From positions 62,001 to 126,000 of the forward strand of contig NZ_LZSV01000017.1 of NCBI RefSeq assembly GCF_001665605.1: a stretch of 64,000 nucleotides of DNA, in the 5' to 3' direction. A model generated the notes under the pieces. The model saw only the letters and a program-made list of their open reading frames with translations. It was not told where the DNA came from and ran no database searches. The stretch comes from Mycobacterium sp. 852014-50255_SCH5639931 (GTDB lineage Bacteria > Actinomycetota > Actinomycetes > Mycobacteriales > Mycobacteriaceae). The position numbers and the translations under genes were made by a program. Each line of letters begins with the position of its first letter. Position 1 is the first letter of the stretch. Shown here piece after piece: positions 9,556 through 18,129 of this stretch.

Positions 9556-10209
9556 ATGCCCGAGGCCGTCACGGTGGTGCTGCCGTGTCTCAACGAGGAG
9601 GAGTCGCTGCCCGCGGTGCTGGCGGCCATCCCCGCCGGATACCGGGCGCTGGTCGTCGACAACAACAGCACCGACGACACCGCCGGGGTCGCGCGGCGGC
9701 ACGGCGCCGAGGTTGTGGTCGAGCCGCGGGCCGGGTACGGCTCGGCGGTGCACGCGGGCGTGGTGGCCGCGAGGACGCCGATCGTGGCGGTGATCGACGC
9801 CGACGGCTCGATGGACGCCGGGGAGTTGCCGCGGTTGGTCGCCGCGCTCGAGCAGGGTGCCGATCTGGTGATCGGACGGCGCCGGCCGGTAGCCGGGCTG
9901 CATTGGCCGTGGGTGGCCCGGGTCGGCACCGTGGTGATGAGCTGGCGGCTGCGCACGCGCCACGGATTGCCGGTTCACGACATCGCGCCGATGCGGGTGG
10001 CCCGGCGCGAGGCGCTGCTGAATCTCGGTGTCGCCGACCGACGTTCGGGTTACCCGCTGGAGCTGCTGGTCCGGGCCGCGGCCGCCGGCTGGCGCGTGGT
10101 CGAATTCGACGTCAGCTACGGCCCCCGCACCGGCGGTAAGTCGAAGGTCAGCGGTTCGCTGCGGGGGAGCATCACCGCGATCCTCGACTTCTGGAAGGTG
10201 ATCTCGTGA
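9556..10209 (+). CDS. Family 2 glycosyltransferase, polyprenyl-phosphate sugar synthase-like (Rv0539 type)
   Basis: A 217-residue GT2 enzyme. It begins with the family's VVLPCLNEEESLP block, then DNNSTDDT for nucleotide binding and VIDADGSMD carrying the DxD metal site. Later blocks (DIAPMRVARR, YPLELLVRAAAAGW) resemble dolichol/polyprenol-phosphate mannose synthases. It lacks extra C-terminal membrane helices, so the product is likely cytoplasmic or membrane-associated. It overlaps the next gene by four bases (GTGA at 10206-10209), which suggests coupled translation with that DUF2064 protein. Donor sugar is not certain. Confidence 0.85.
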   Translation: MPEAVTVVLPCLNEEESLPAVLAAIPAGYRALVVDNNSTDDTAGVARRHGAEVVVEPRAGYGSAVHAGVVAARTPIVAVIDADGSMDAGELPRLVAALEQGADLVIGRRRPVAGLHWPWVARVGTVVMSWRLRTRHGLPVHDIAPMRVARREALLNLGVADRRSGYPLELLVRAAAAGWRVVEFDVSYGPRTGGKSKVSGSLRGSITAILDFWKVIS

Positions 10210-10865
10210 CACTGCCGGTGACGCTGCTGGTGGTCGCGAAGGCACCCGAGCCGGGCCGGGCCAAGACCCGGCTCGCGGCGACGGTCGGGGACCTCGTTGC
10301 CGCCGAAGTCGCCGCCGCCGCACTGCTGGACACGCTGGACGCGGTGGCCGCCGCGCCTGTGGCGACCCGGGTGGTGGCGATGACCGGCGACCTGAGCGCC
10401 GCAGCCGCCGCCGACGAGATCCGGCAACGGCTGCGGTCCTTCACGGTGATTCCTCAGCGCGGCGAAGACTTCGCCGACCGCCTCGCCAACGCGCATGCCG
10501 ACGCCGCGGACGGCTATCCGGTGGTGCAGATCGGAATGGACACCCCGCAGGTGACCGCCGACATGTTGATCGACTGCGCGCGACGCTTGCAAGAGGCGCC
10601 GGCGGTGCTCGGGCCGGCCGTTGACGGCGGCTGGTGGGTGCTCGGTTTGCGGAGCCCCGAAGCGGCCGAGTGCCTGCGCACAGTCCCGATGTCGCAGCCC
10701 GATACCGGACTGCTGACGTACCGGGCGTTGCACGACTTGGGAATTGGAGTGTACCCGGCGCCGGAGCTCGCCGACTTCGACGTCGTCGACGACGTGGCCG
10801 CGGTGCGCGAGGCGTGCGGGCCCGCCAGTCGCTTCGCGAAGGCGACCCGGGCGGCCGGCCTGTAG
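10206..10865 (+). CDS. DUF2064/TIGR04282 glycosyltransferase-like protein (Rv0540 type)
   Basis: A 219-residue nucleotidyl/glycosyltransferase-fold protein. KAPEPGRAKTRLA near residues 12-24 is the hallmark of the TIGR04282 family; QIGMDTPQV and GPAVDGGWWVLGL form the rest of the active-site pocket, seen also in CofC-like enzymes. The family is often adjacent to a GT2 enzyme and may supply or modify its substrate, but no reaction is established. Starts at GTG 10206, overlapping the upstream stop. Converges with the membrane protein at 10872. Confidence 0.8.
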   Translation: MTLPVTLLVVAKAPEPGRAKTRLAATVGDLVAAEVAAAALLDTLDAVAAAPVATRVVAMTGDLSAAAAADEIRQRLRSFTVIPQRGEDFADRLANAHADAADGYPVVQIGMDTPQVTADMLIDCARRLQEAPAVLGPAVDGGWWVLGLRSPEAAECLRTVPMSQPDTGLLTYRALHDLGIGVYPAPELADFDVVDDVAAVREACGPASRFAKATRAAGL

Positions 10866-10871
10866 CCGCGC

Positions 10872-12224
10872 CTACCAGTTCGTGACGATGAGGGTGTTGA
10901 GCAACAGGGCGCCGGCGACGTTGAGCGCGAGCCACACCCGGTGCGACCGGACGGGCAACAGCGCGGGCGCCGCGGTGAGCCAGATGGTGAAGGGCAGCCA
11001 GATGCGCTCGACCTCGGCCTTGCTGAGCATGCTCAGGTCCGCGCAGGCGATGGCGGCGAGCGCCGCCAGCAGCAGCAGGTGGAACCCGGAGCGGCGGCGG
11101 ATGGCCACCGCGTCGAACACCCGGCTGACGCCGGCGACGCTGCCCAACCCGATCGCACACACCACCGCCGCCAGGTTGGCCCAGCTCCAGTACGCAAACG
11201 GGCGGTCTTTGGCGATGCCCTGCCAATAGCGTTGCTGCACAAGGGTATAGCCGTCGAACCAGTAGAACCCCGCGACCGCGAAGGCGACCGCCACCGCCAC
11301 CGCGGCCAGCGTCGCCGGGCCGAGCGCCCGCAGCACCGCGCGCCAGTCGGCGGCCGATGCCAGCACCGCCAGGGCCGGGAGCCCCATCAACATCAGGCCG
11401 TAGTTACAGAACACGCCCCAGCCCAGCAGCAGGCCCGCGGCGGCGCCTGTCAGGGCGGGGAACCGGACCGGTCGGTGCACCGCCATGGCCAACAGCGCGA
11501 TGCCCCATGCCGCGACCCCGGCGAAGTAGCCGTCGGCGGAGACCGCGACCCAGATTGCGGTCGGCGCCACGGCCACGAACGGCGCGGCGCGTCGCGCGGT
11601 CTGCTCGTCGGCCAGCGCGCGAACGGCGATCAGCACCGCGGCCGCGGCGCTGGAGCCGACCAGCAGGCACAGCAGCCCAGCCCACGCGCCCCCGTGCAGG
11701 CCGATCCGATCCAGCCAGACGAAGGTCAGCAGCGCCCCGGGTGGATGCCCGGACACGTGGGTGGTCCAGGAGTTCGGTTGGTAGTCGACGATCCGGCTCG
11801 CGAACGTGCGCACCGTAGCCGGGATGTCGGCGATGCTTCCCACCTGGGACAGGTACTCGTCCCGGGTGGTCAGCCGGCCGGCGAAGCCGCGCTGCCACCC
11901 GTCGATCATCGCCAGCGCGAAGGCCCAGGCGCAGGCGGTGGTCCAGGTGCTCAGCGTCAGGATCCGCCACGAAAGGCGTTGCGCCAGAAGCGGTCCCCAC
12001 GCAACGGCGGCAATCGCTAGGGCGACGGCAGGCCCGGTACCCCAACTGGCGTGGATCTCCCAGGCGCCGAAAATCGGCGCGGCCCCGGTGTGCGTGCCGA
12101 ACCGCTCCTGCCCCACATCGGTCCGCGGCCGCACGCCCCAGTGCAGCCGCGGCAGGATGAACGCCGCCCCGACCAGCACCACCCCGGCCGCGACGGCCGC
12201 TAACTCCCGACGTGCCACCCTCAC
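10872..12224 (-). CDS. Polytopic membrane protein, possible glycosyltransferase C-like (Rv0541c type)
   Basis: About 450 residues with ten or more hydrophobic segments. An N-terminal helix is followed by a large loop, and SGHPPGALLTFVWLDRIG lies in a loop near residue 175; this layout resembles membrane glycosyltransferases of the GT-C kind, but no firm motif is seen. The frame is open far upstream, but GTG 12224 is chosen because it falls twelve bases after the menE stop, so the gene is head to tail with menE and probably in one operon. Position matches Rv0541c. Confidence 0.7.
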   Translation of the reverse strand: MRVARRELAAVAAGVVLVGAAFILPRLHWGVRPRTDVGQERFGTHTGAAPIFGAWEIHASWGTGPAVALAIAAVAWGPLLAQRLSWRILTLSTWTTACAWAFALAMIDGWQRGFAGRLTTRDEYLSQVGSIADIPATVRTFASRIVDYQPNSWTTHVSGHPPGALLTFVWLDRIGLHGGAWAGLLCLLVGSSAAAAVLIAVRALADEQTARRAAPFVAVAPTAIWVAVSADGYFAGVAAWGIALLAMAVHRPVRFPALTGAAAGLLLGWGVFCNYGLMLMGLPALAVLASAADWRAVLRALGPATLAAVAVAVAFAVAGFYWFDGYTLVQQRYWQGIAKDRPFAYWSWANLAAVVCAIGLGSVAGVSRVFDAVAIRRRSGFHLLLLAALAAIACADLSMLSKAEVERIWLPFTIWLTAAPALLPVRSHRVWLALNVAGALLLNTLIVTNW

Positions 12225-12235
12225 GGTCGACCAGC

Positions 12236-13333
12236 CTATTGATCGCCGGAACCGGCGAAGCGGCGCACCAACGCCGCCCGGTCGACCTTGCCGATGCCGC
12301 GCCGCGGCAGCGCGTCGACCACGTGCAACTCGCGCGGGGCGGCGGTGACGTCCAGGGTGCGCGTCACGTGGGCGCGCAGCGCGTCCAGCGTCGGCGCCGA
12401 GCAACCCTCGACCAGCACGATCGCGGCCACCACCCGCTGGCCCAGCCGGTCATCGGGCACGCCGAAAACCGCGCAGTCCACCACGGCGGGATGGGCGCCC
12501 AGCGCCGCTTCGACCAGCTGCGGCAGCACGGTCAATCCGCCCGTGCTGATCGCGTCGTCGGCGCGGCCCAGCACGGTCAGCACGCCCGCCTCGTCGACAA
12601 CGCCGAGATCGTCGGTGCGGAACCAGCCCGGCTCGGCGAACGGGTCGGGGTCCACCGGATTGCGATAGCCCTTGGCCAGGGTCGCGCCCCCGAGGGCGAT
12701 GCGCCCGTCGTCCACCCGGACCAATACGCCGCGCAGCGGTACGCCGTCGTAGACGCAGCCACCGGCGGTCTCACTCATGCCGTAGGTCCGAACCACGGTG
12801 ATGCCGGCCGCCGCCGCGGCGTCGAGCACGCCCTCCGGGGCCGGTCCGCCCCCGAGCAACACGGCATCGAGTTCGGCGAGCGCGCCCGCGGCCGCCGGAT
12901 CGGCCAGCGCCTTGGCCAACTGCGCCGCGACCAGCGACGTGTAGCGTCGGCCAGGTCCCAATCGCCTTATCGCGCCGGGCAATTCGGCCGCATCGAAGCC
13001 CTCGGAGACGTCCAGCTCGACGGGCGTCGAGCCCGCGAGCGCGCTGCGCACCAGCACCTGCAGCCCGGCGATGTGGTACGGCGGCAACGCCAGTAGCCAG
13101 CCGCCCGGGCCGCCCAGGCGGTCATGGGTGGCCGCGGCGCTGGCCGTCAGCGCGGCCGCCGTCAGCAGGGCGCCCTTGGGCGCACCCGTGGTTCCCGAGG
13201 TCGTCACCACCAGGGCCACGTCGTCGTCGATGTCTGCCCCGACCCGCAGGGCCGCCGCCAACGCTTCCGAGCCGGGGGCCAGGGCGACCAGGGCGGGGTC
13301 GCGGCCAGCCAGCACCCGTTCCAGGGCGGGCAA
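12236..13333 (-). CDS. menE: o-succinylbenzoate-CoA ligase (MenE)
   Basis: A 365-residue ANL-family ligase that activates o-succinylbenzoate with ATP and CoA in menaquinone synthesis. VVTTSGTTGAPKGALL is the phosphate-binding P-loop, RTYGMSETAGG the adenine block, and GWFRTDDLG the ribose-binding Asp region; the C-terminal catalytic Lys is in GIGKVDRAAL. It is shorter than typical bacterial MenE but about the length of the mycobacterial form. No ATG or GTG start lies between the upstream in-frame stop and this region, so TTG 13333 is taken as start; a start a few codons upstream cannot be excluded. Confidence 0.9.
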   Translation of the reverse strand: MPALERVLAGRDPALVALAPGSEALAAALRVGADIDDDVALVVTTSGTTGAPKGALLTAAALTASAAATHDRLGGPGGWLLALPPYHIAGLQVLVRSALAGSTPVELDVSEGFDAAELPGAIRRLGPGRRYTSLVAAQLAKALADPAAAGALAELDAVLLGGGPAPEGVLDAAAAAGITVVRTYGMSETAGGCVYDGVPLRGVLVRVDDGRIALGGATLAKGYRNPVDPDPFAEPGWFRTDDLGVVDEAGVLTVLGRADDAISTGGLTVLPQLVEAALGAHPAVVDCAVFGVPDDRLGQRVVAAIVLVEGCSAPTLDALRAHVTRTLDVTAAPRELHVVDALPRRGIGKVDRAALVRRFAGSGDQ

Positions 13334-13383
13334 CAGTGACGAGACGGCCGAACCCGGCAGGACGGTCTGGGCGCGCAGTACGG

Positions 13384-13686
13384 CTATGCGGGGTCCTCGA
13401 CCTGGTCCGCGTCATCGAACGGCCAGCCCTGCGCTTCCAACCGGACCCGCACCCGCTCGACGTCGTCGGGGGTGGGCAGCTCGTCGGTGATCTTGCTGAT
13501 CAGCACCCCGATGTCGACGTCGTCGAACTCGCTGCGCCGGATCAGCTCGCAGGCAACCTCTTTGACCTCATCGTTGGACATGCGGCGCGCCAGCAGCGCC
13601 AGCACCGGGAAGGTGTCCGTCGGCGGGACACCTTCCGGGTATCCCGCGCGCAGCCACGAGACGATCGAATTGAGAAATCCGTTCAC
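13384..13686 (-). CDS. DUF3349 family small protein (Rv0543c type)
   Basis: A 100-residue soluble protein that begins MNGFLNSIVSWLRAGYPEGVPPTD, contains LLARRMSNDEVKEVACEL, and ends in an acidic tail. This matches the DUF3349 family, which is restricted to actinobacteria and forms a small helical fold; no reaction is known. The start is GTG 13686, giving the same length as the M. tuberculosis protein. It lies between menE and the small membrane gene, all on the minus strand. Confidence 0.85.
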   Translation of the reverse strand: MNGFLNSIVSWLRAGYPEGVPPTDTFPVLALLARRMSNDEVKEVACELIRRSEFDDVDIGVLISKITDELPTPDDVERVRVRLEAQGWPFDDADQVEDPA

Positions 13687-13742
13687 GCTGGTCCAACTCC
13701 CCCCGGTGTCCGGCTCGTTGACGCGGTGGGCATCGCTCGATG

Positions 13743-14042
13743 CTACTTGGGCTTGGCTCCAAGGAACGCGACGCCGGTGTGATGGGCGACGAAGTCCCGG
13801 GAGATGTACGCCAGAGCAAAGGCGATCGCCAGCAGGACCACCGCATAGATCGCCCATGCGAGGGCCAGCAGCATCGGGTTCTTCTGTGCCGAGCTGCCAT
13901 CGGTGCTCACCTGCCCGGCTCCCACCGCGTGGAATCGGAGCCCCAGGGCGAACAGCCCCGGCAACGCGGCTCCGGCCAGCATGGCGAAGAGCAGGATCTT
14001 GAGGGAGGCCTGGTAGTTGAACCAGTCGCTGAAGTGACTCAT
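13743..14042 (-). CDS. Small membrane protein with two helices, linked to PitA (Rv0544c type)
   Basis: A 99-residue protein with a hydrophobic helix near residues 15-36 and a second near 57-80, separated by a polar loop. Its ATG overlaps the pitA stop (ATGA at 14040-14044), so it is translated with pitA and may be a partner or regulator of the phosphate transporter. No family motif is recognised beyond similarity in layout to Rv0544c. Confidence 0.8.
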   Translation of the reverse strand: MSHFSDWFNYQASLKILLFAMLAGAALPGLFALGLRFHAVGAGQVSTDGSSAQKNPMLLALAWAIYAVVLLAIAFALAYISRDFVAHHTGVAFLGAKPK

Positions 14043-15277
14043 CAAGCGTTCGCCTTCATCGTGGGGTCGTCGGAGTCGTAACGCGGGGTGCTGCCCACCT
14101 TGGGGCCACCGTCGGAGGGCGGTTCGTGGCCGTCCGCGGCGTCGAGCCCGGCGGTCAGATCGCCCTGCCATTCGGCGTTGACGTTGTTGTGGTCGACCTT
14201 GACCTTGCGCGACCGGACGTAGATGGTCGCCGAAACCGCGATCAGCAGCGCGAAGCCGACGATCGCCCCGGGGTAGCCGCCGATGTAGTGCACGATCCAG
14301 TAGGTGACCGCACCGACCAGCCCGGCCAGCGGCAGCGTCACCAGCCAGGCGACACCCATGCGGGCGGCGACGCCCCAGCGGACCTCGCCGCCGGGCTTGC
14401 CGAGCCCACTGCCCAGCACCGAACCCGTGCACACCTGGGTGGTCGACAGCGCGTAGCCGAAGTGGGCGGAGAGCAAAATCACTGCGGCCGAGGAGGACTC
14501 GGCCGCCATGCCCTGCGGCGACTGGATCTCGACCAGCCCCTTGCCCAGGGTGCGGATGATGCGCCAGCCACCCAGGTAGGTGCCCAACGCCATCGAGACC
14601 GCGCAGCCGACGATGACCCACAGCGGGGGCATGGCGGCATTCTTGCTGATCGAGCCGTAGGACATCAGCGCCAGGAAGATGATGCCCATCGTCTTCTGCG
14701 CGTCGTTGGTGCCGTGCGCCAGCGAGACCAGCGACGCCGAACCCCACTGGCCGTAGCGGAAGCCGGCCTCGGTGCGCTTGGTCGGGATGCCGCGGGTGAT
14801 CCGGTAAACCAGCCAGGTCGCCACCGCGCCGACCAGGATGGCCAGGATCGCCGACACGACGGCCGGGATGATCGCCTTGGACACCACGCCCTTCCAGATC
14901 ACCCCGTGCGCGCCGACGGCCGCCATGGTGGCGCCGACGATGCCGCCGATCAAGGCGTGCGAGGAGCTGGAGGGGATACCGAGGAGCCAGGTCATCAGGT
15001 TCCACACGATGCCGCCGACCAGGCCGGCGAAAACCAACTCCAGCGTCACGATGTGCCCATCGATCAGGCCCTTGGCGATCGTGGCGGCGACGGCGGTGGA
15101 CATGAACGCGCCTACCAGATTCAGCACCGCGGACAGTGCGACCGCCGCCTTGGGCTTGAGCGCGCCGCTGGCGATGGAGGTCGCCATCGCGTTGCCGGTG
15201 TCGTGGAAGCCGTTCGTGAAATCGAAAGCCAGTGCCGTGATTACGACGATGATCAAGAGGAACAACTGGATGTTCAC
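14042..15277 (-). CDS. pitA: Low-affinity inorganic phosphate transporter (PitA)
   Basis: A 411-residue transporter of the PiT family, which moves metal-phosphate into the cell using the proton gradient. Both family signatures are present: ALAFDFTNGFHDTGNAMATSIAS at the N-terminus (the GFHDTxN repeat) and SLAHGTNDAQKTMGII in the second half. About ten membrane segments and a central cytoplasmic loop are visible. The start is GTG 15277. It is first in a unit with the overlapping small membrane gene downstream. Confidence 0.93.
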   Translation of the reverse strand: MNIQLFLLIIVVITALAFDFTNGFHDTGNAMATSIASGALKPKAAVALSAVLNLVGAFMSTAVAATIAKGLIDGHIVTLELVFAGLVGGIVWNLMTWLLGIPSSSSHALIGGIVGATMAAVGAHGVIWKGVVSKAIIPAVVSAILAILVGAVATWLVYRITRGIPTKRTEAGFRYGQWGSASLVSLAHGTNDAQKTMGIIFLALMSYGSISKNAAMPPLWVIVGCAVSMALGTYLGGWRIIRTLGKGLVEIQSPQGMAAESSSAAVILLSAHFGYALSTTQVCTGSVLGSGLGKPGGEVRWGVAARMGVAWLVTLPLAGLVGAVTYWIVHYIGGYPGAIVGFALLIAVSATIYVRSRKVKVDHNNVNAEWQGDLTAGLDAADGHEPPSDGGPKVGSTPRYDSDDPTMKANA

Positions 15278-15374
15278 AGCGCCCGATTCTGGTGGTAGTG
15301 GGATTCCATTGTCGAATGCAGGAAGACCTGAATCGCGGGTGTATTTTGAGTCGTCGCCAGATGTTACCTCTCAG

Positions 15375-15782
15375 TTAACCGGAATTTCCCTGCGGTTTAC
15401 CCCGGGTGTCGCGGCGTAGCGGGTGGTCAGGCGGGATTTGAACGAAGATCAGCGTGATCCCGTCCGGGTCGGTCACGTGCATCTCGTATAGGCCCCACGG
15501 TTCTTGGCGCGCCTCGCGTGCGATCGGCACGCCGCGGCTTTGCAGCTCGGCCTGGGTCGCTTCGATGTCGCGAACCTGGAGCCACAGCGCGCCGGGGAAC
15601 GGGCCCCGGGAATGGTCCGGGGAGCCGTAGCCCGCCAGCTCCAGCAACGACTGGCCGGCGAAAAAGACTGTGCCCGCGCCGTATTCGCGGGCTATCGCGA
15701 GCCCGATCTGGTCCCGGTAAAACGTCAACGACTGCTGATAGTCCGCCGGCCGGAACAGCATCCGGCTGGCCAGGATCTCCAT
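15375..15782 (-). CDS. VOC/glyoxalase-fold protein (Rv0546c type)
   Basis: A 135-residue protein of the vicinal oxygen chelate fold, with the usual betaalphabetabetabeta halves (SLTFYRDQIGLAIAREYG in the first, EMHVTDPDGITLIFVQIP in the second). Metal ligands typical of glyoxalase I are plausible (Glu/His in the second half) but not certain, so activity could be glyoxalase, dioxygenase or simply binding. Starts at ATG 15782. It stands between pitA and a short-chain dehydrogenase, all on the minus strand. Confidence 0.8.
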   Translation of the reverse strand: MEILASRMLFRPADYQQSLTFYRDQIGLAIAREYGAGTVFFAGQSLLELAGYGSPDHSRGPFPGALWLQVRDIEATQAELQSRGVPIAREARQEPWGLYEMHVTDPDGITLIFVQIPPDHPLRRDTRGKPQGNSG

Positions 15783-15809
15783 AGCGTCGTGTCTATCACA
15801 TGGGCCGGT

Positions 15810-16706
15810 TCAGCTGCCGTTTTCGCGGTTGGGTTGGATCCGCTGCCGCTGCATGAGCGTGTTCACCAGCCGGGGACCAAACGTGTCGATCGCCTTCGCG
15901 GCGATCGCCATCCGCGGCGCGATCCGCACCGGCCGGGTGCGGGCGGCGGTCAGCATCCACTCGGCCGCCTCGTCCGACGTGAGCGCCGGCATGCCCTCGT
16001 ACGCCTTCGTCGGCGCGATCATCGGTGTGGCCACCAGTGGGTAGTACAGCGTCGTCGAATGCACACCCTTGCGGCCCCACTCCGTCTCCACGACGCGGCT
16101 GACCGCCGACAGCGCCGCCTTCGATGCGTTGTAGACCGCGAACAGCGGCGACGCCTCCGACAGCACCCCCCAGGTGGAGACGTTGATGATGTGGCCGTCG
16201 CCGCGCTCGAGCATGCCGGGCGCCAGCCCACGGATCAGCCGCAGCGGCGCGTAGTAGTTGAGCGTGATGGTCCGCTCGACGTCGTGCCAGCGCTCCAGCG
16301 ACTCGGCCAGCGGCCGGCGGATGGACCGGCCGGCGTTGTTGATCAGGATGTCCACCCCGCCGAGCCGCTTCTCGACGTCGGCGACCAACGTGTCGACGGC
16401 GTCCATGTCGGAGACGTCGCACGGCAGGGACAGCGCGGTGCCGCCCGCCGTGGTGATCCGTTCCGTGAGCGCATCGAGCAATTCCTGTCGGCGCGCGACG
16501 ACGGCCACCGTCGCGCCCTCGCGGGCCAGCAGTTCGGCGGCGGCCTCGCCGATGCCCGACGAGGCGCCGGTGAGCAGGATGCGCTTGCCGTTGAGGTCGA
16601 CCGGCCTGATGGCGGGCCGGTTGATCAGCACCTGCGGGGCCATCGGGGGGCGCATGGTGGCCAGGACGAGCTGATCGGTGATCCGGCGCAGGGGACTCTT
16701 GCTCAC
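15810..16706 (-). CDS. Short-chain dehydrogenase/reductase (Rv0547c type)
   Basis: A 298-residue SDR. LLTGASSGIGEAAAELL is the NAD(P)-binding loop near residue 44, ILINNAGRS follows, and the catalytic Tyr/Lys is in YNASKAALSAV with Ser in NVSTWG. An N-terminal extension of about 35 residues precedes the Rossmann domain, as in several mycobacterial lipid-linked SDRs. The substrate is unknown. GTG 16706 is taken as start. Confidence 0.85.
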   Translation of the reverse strand: MSKSPLRRITDQLVLATMRPPMAPQVLINRPAIRPVDLNGKRILLTGASSGIGEAAAELLAREGATVAVVARRQELLDALTERITTAGGTALSLPCDVSDMDAVDTLVADVEKRLGGVDILINNAGRSIRRPLAESLERWHDVERTITLNYYAPLRLIRGLAPGMLERGDGHIINVSTWGVLSEASPLFAVYNASKAALSAVSRVVETEWGRKGVHSTTLYYPLVATPMIAPTKAYEGMPALTSDEAAEWMLTAARTRPVRIAPRMAIAAKAIDTFGPRLVNTLMQRQRIQPNRENGS

Positions 16707-16746
16707 GTGGGGAGTCTAGGGGCGGGGCTCGTCGGCCCGTTCGGCG

Positions 16747-17649
16747 CTAGAAGTAGCGCGGGAACCGGCTCCAGTCCGGCGGCCGCTTCTCCAGGAAGGC
16801 GTCGCGGCCCTCGACGGCCTCGTCGGTCATGTAGGCGAGCCGGGTGGCCTCGCCCGCGAACAGCTGCTGACCGACCAGCCCGTCGTCGAGCAAATTGAAG
16901 GCGAACTTCAGCATCCGTTGCGCCTGAGGCGATTTGGCGTTGATCTCGGCGGCCCACTCGATTGCGGCCTGCTCCAGGTCGGCGTGGTCGACGACCGCGT
17001 TGACCGCGCCCATGTGGTGCATCTGCTCGGCGGTGTACGCGCGGCCGAGGAAGAAGATCTCGCGGGCGAACTTCTGTCCGACCTGGCGCGCCAGGTAGGC
17101 GCTGCCATAGCCGCCGTCGAAGCTGCCGACGTCGGCGTCGGTCTGCTTGAACCGGGCGTGCTCGCGGCTGGCCAGGGTGAGATCGCAGACCACGTGCAGG
17201 CTGTGCCCGCCGCCGGCCGCCCAGCCGTTGACCAGGCAGATGACCACTTTCGGCATGAACCGGATCAGCCGCTGCACCTCGAGGATGTGCAGCCTGCCGG
17301 CGCGGGCGGGGTCGACGGTCTCGGCGGTGTCGCCGCTTGCGTACTGGTAACCGCTGCGCCCGCGGATGCGCTGATCGCCGCCGGAGCAGAACGCCCAGCC
17401 GCCGTCTTTGGGGGAGGGGCCGTTGCCGGTCAGCAGCACCACGCCCACGTCGGGGGACATCCGGGCGTGGTCGAGCACCCGGTAGAGCTCGTCGACGGTG
17501 TGCGGCCGAAACGCGTTGCGCACCTCGGGCCGGTCGAACGCCACCCGCACGGTCGCATCGGTGACGTGGCGGTGGTAGGTGATGTCGGTCAGGTCGTCGA
17601 ACCCGGCCACGGGCCGCCAGGCCTGGGCGTCAAAGGGATTGTCAGTCAA
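16747..17649 (-). CDS. menB: 1,4-dihydroxy-2-naphthoyl-CoA synthase (MenB)
   Basis: A 300-residue crotonase-fold enzyme that closes the second ring of the naphthoquinone from o-succinylbenzoyl-CoA. The block FCSGGDQRIRGRSGY, the oxyanion region NGWAAGGGHSLHVVCDLTLAS and the DADVGSFDGGYGSAYLARQVG stretch are all diagnostic of MenB. The start is TTG 17649 with AGGAG ten bases upstream. The M. tuberculosis protein carries about a dozen more N-terminal residues. The ribosome site begins in the stop codon of the upstream DUF385 gene, 13 bases away, so the two are likely co-transcribed. Confidence 0.95.
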   Translation of the reverse strand: MTDNPFDAQAWRPVAGFDDLTDITYHRHVTDATVRVAFDRPEVRNAFRPHTVDELYRVLDHARMSPDVGVVLLTGNGPSPKDGGWAFCSGGDQRIRGRSGYQYASGDTAETVDPARAGRLHILEVQRLIRFMPKVVICLVNGWAAGGGHSLHVVCDLTLASREHARFKQTDADVGSFDGGYGSAYLARQVGQKFAREIFFLGRAYTAEQMHHMGAVNAVVDHADLEQAAIEWAAEINAKSPQAQRMLKFAFNLLDDGLVGQQLFAGEATRLAYMTDEAVEGRDAFLEKRPPDWSRFPRYF

Positions 17650-17662
17650 GGTTTTCGAACTC

Positions 17663-18118
17663 CTATACCGGGTCCAGGCGAAATACTGCGCAGCGGCCGG
17701 CCAGGGCTTCGAACTCGTCGGGGCGCCCTTCGCTGACGAGCCCCGCCCGCTTCATGAAGCCGACGCCCGTCGGCACTTCGGTGGGGAAGAGCCGCAGGAT
17801 CGGCCGCGCGTCGGCGGCGGACAGCTCGGCCATCCGCACCCTCTGGACGTGACGGCCGCGCGCGATCGTGGCATCACCGGAGGCCCGCACGTTGGCCACC
17901 CAGTCGGCGCCCGGGAACCCGGCGACGACGTACTGCCGGCCGTCGACGGTCATGGGGGTCACCGGGGTCGAGCGGGCCGCGCCGGACTTGCGGCCGGTCA
18001 CCGTCAACACGACGGGGCTCTCGCCGCCGAAACTCATTCCCAGCCGCGACATCTGGATGAAGACCTTGTTGGCCGGCTTCAGCCACCACGGCGGCTTGAT
18101 CGGTTTGCCGCTTCCCAT
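17663..18118 (-). CDS. F420-dependent nitroreductase-type protein (DUF385/Ddn family)
   Basis: A 151-residue protein of the deazaflavin (F420)-dependent split-barrel family. Typical blocks are VVLTVTGRKSGAARSTPV and YVVAGFPGADWVANVRASGDATI, with a C-terminal VFRLDPV. Members reduce quinones and other electrophiles with F420H2, which would fit a location next to menB, but the substrate here is an inference. The ATG at 18118 is preferred; the frame is open further upstream without good start signals. Its stop is 13 bases from menB. Confidence 0.8.
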   Translation of the reverse strand: MGSGKPIKPPWWLKPANKVFIQMSRLGMSFGGESPVVLTVTGRKSGAARSTPVTPMTVDGRQYVVAGFPGADWVANVRASGDATIARGRHVQRVRMAELSAADARPILRLFPTEVPTGVGFMKRAGLVSEGRPDEFEALAGRCAVFRLDPV

Positions 18119-18129
18119 ACCCAGCGACG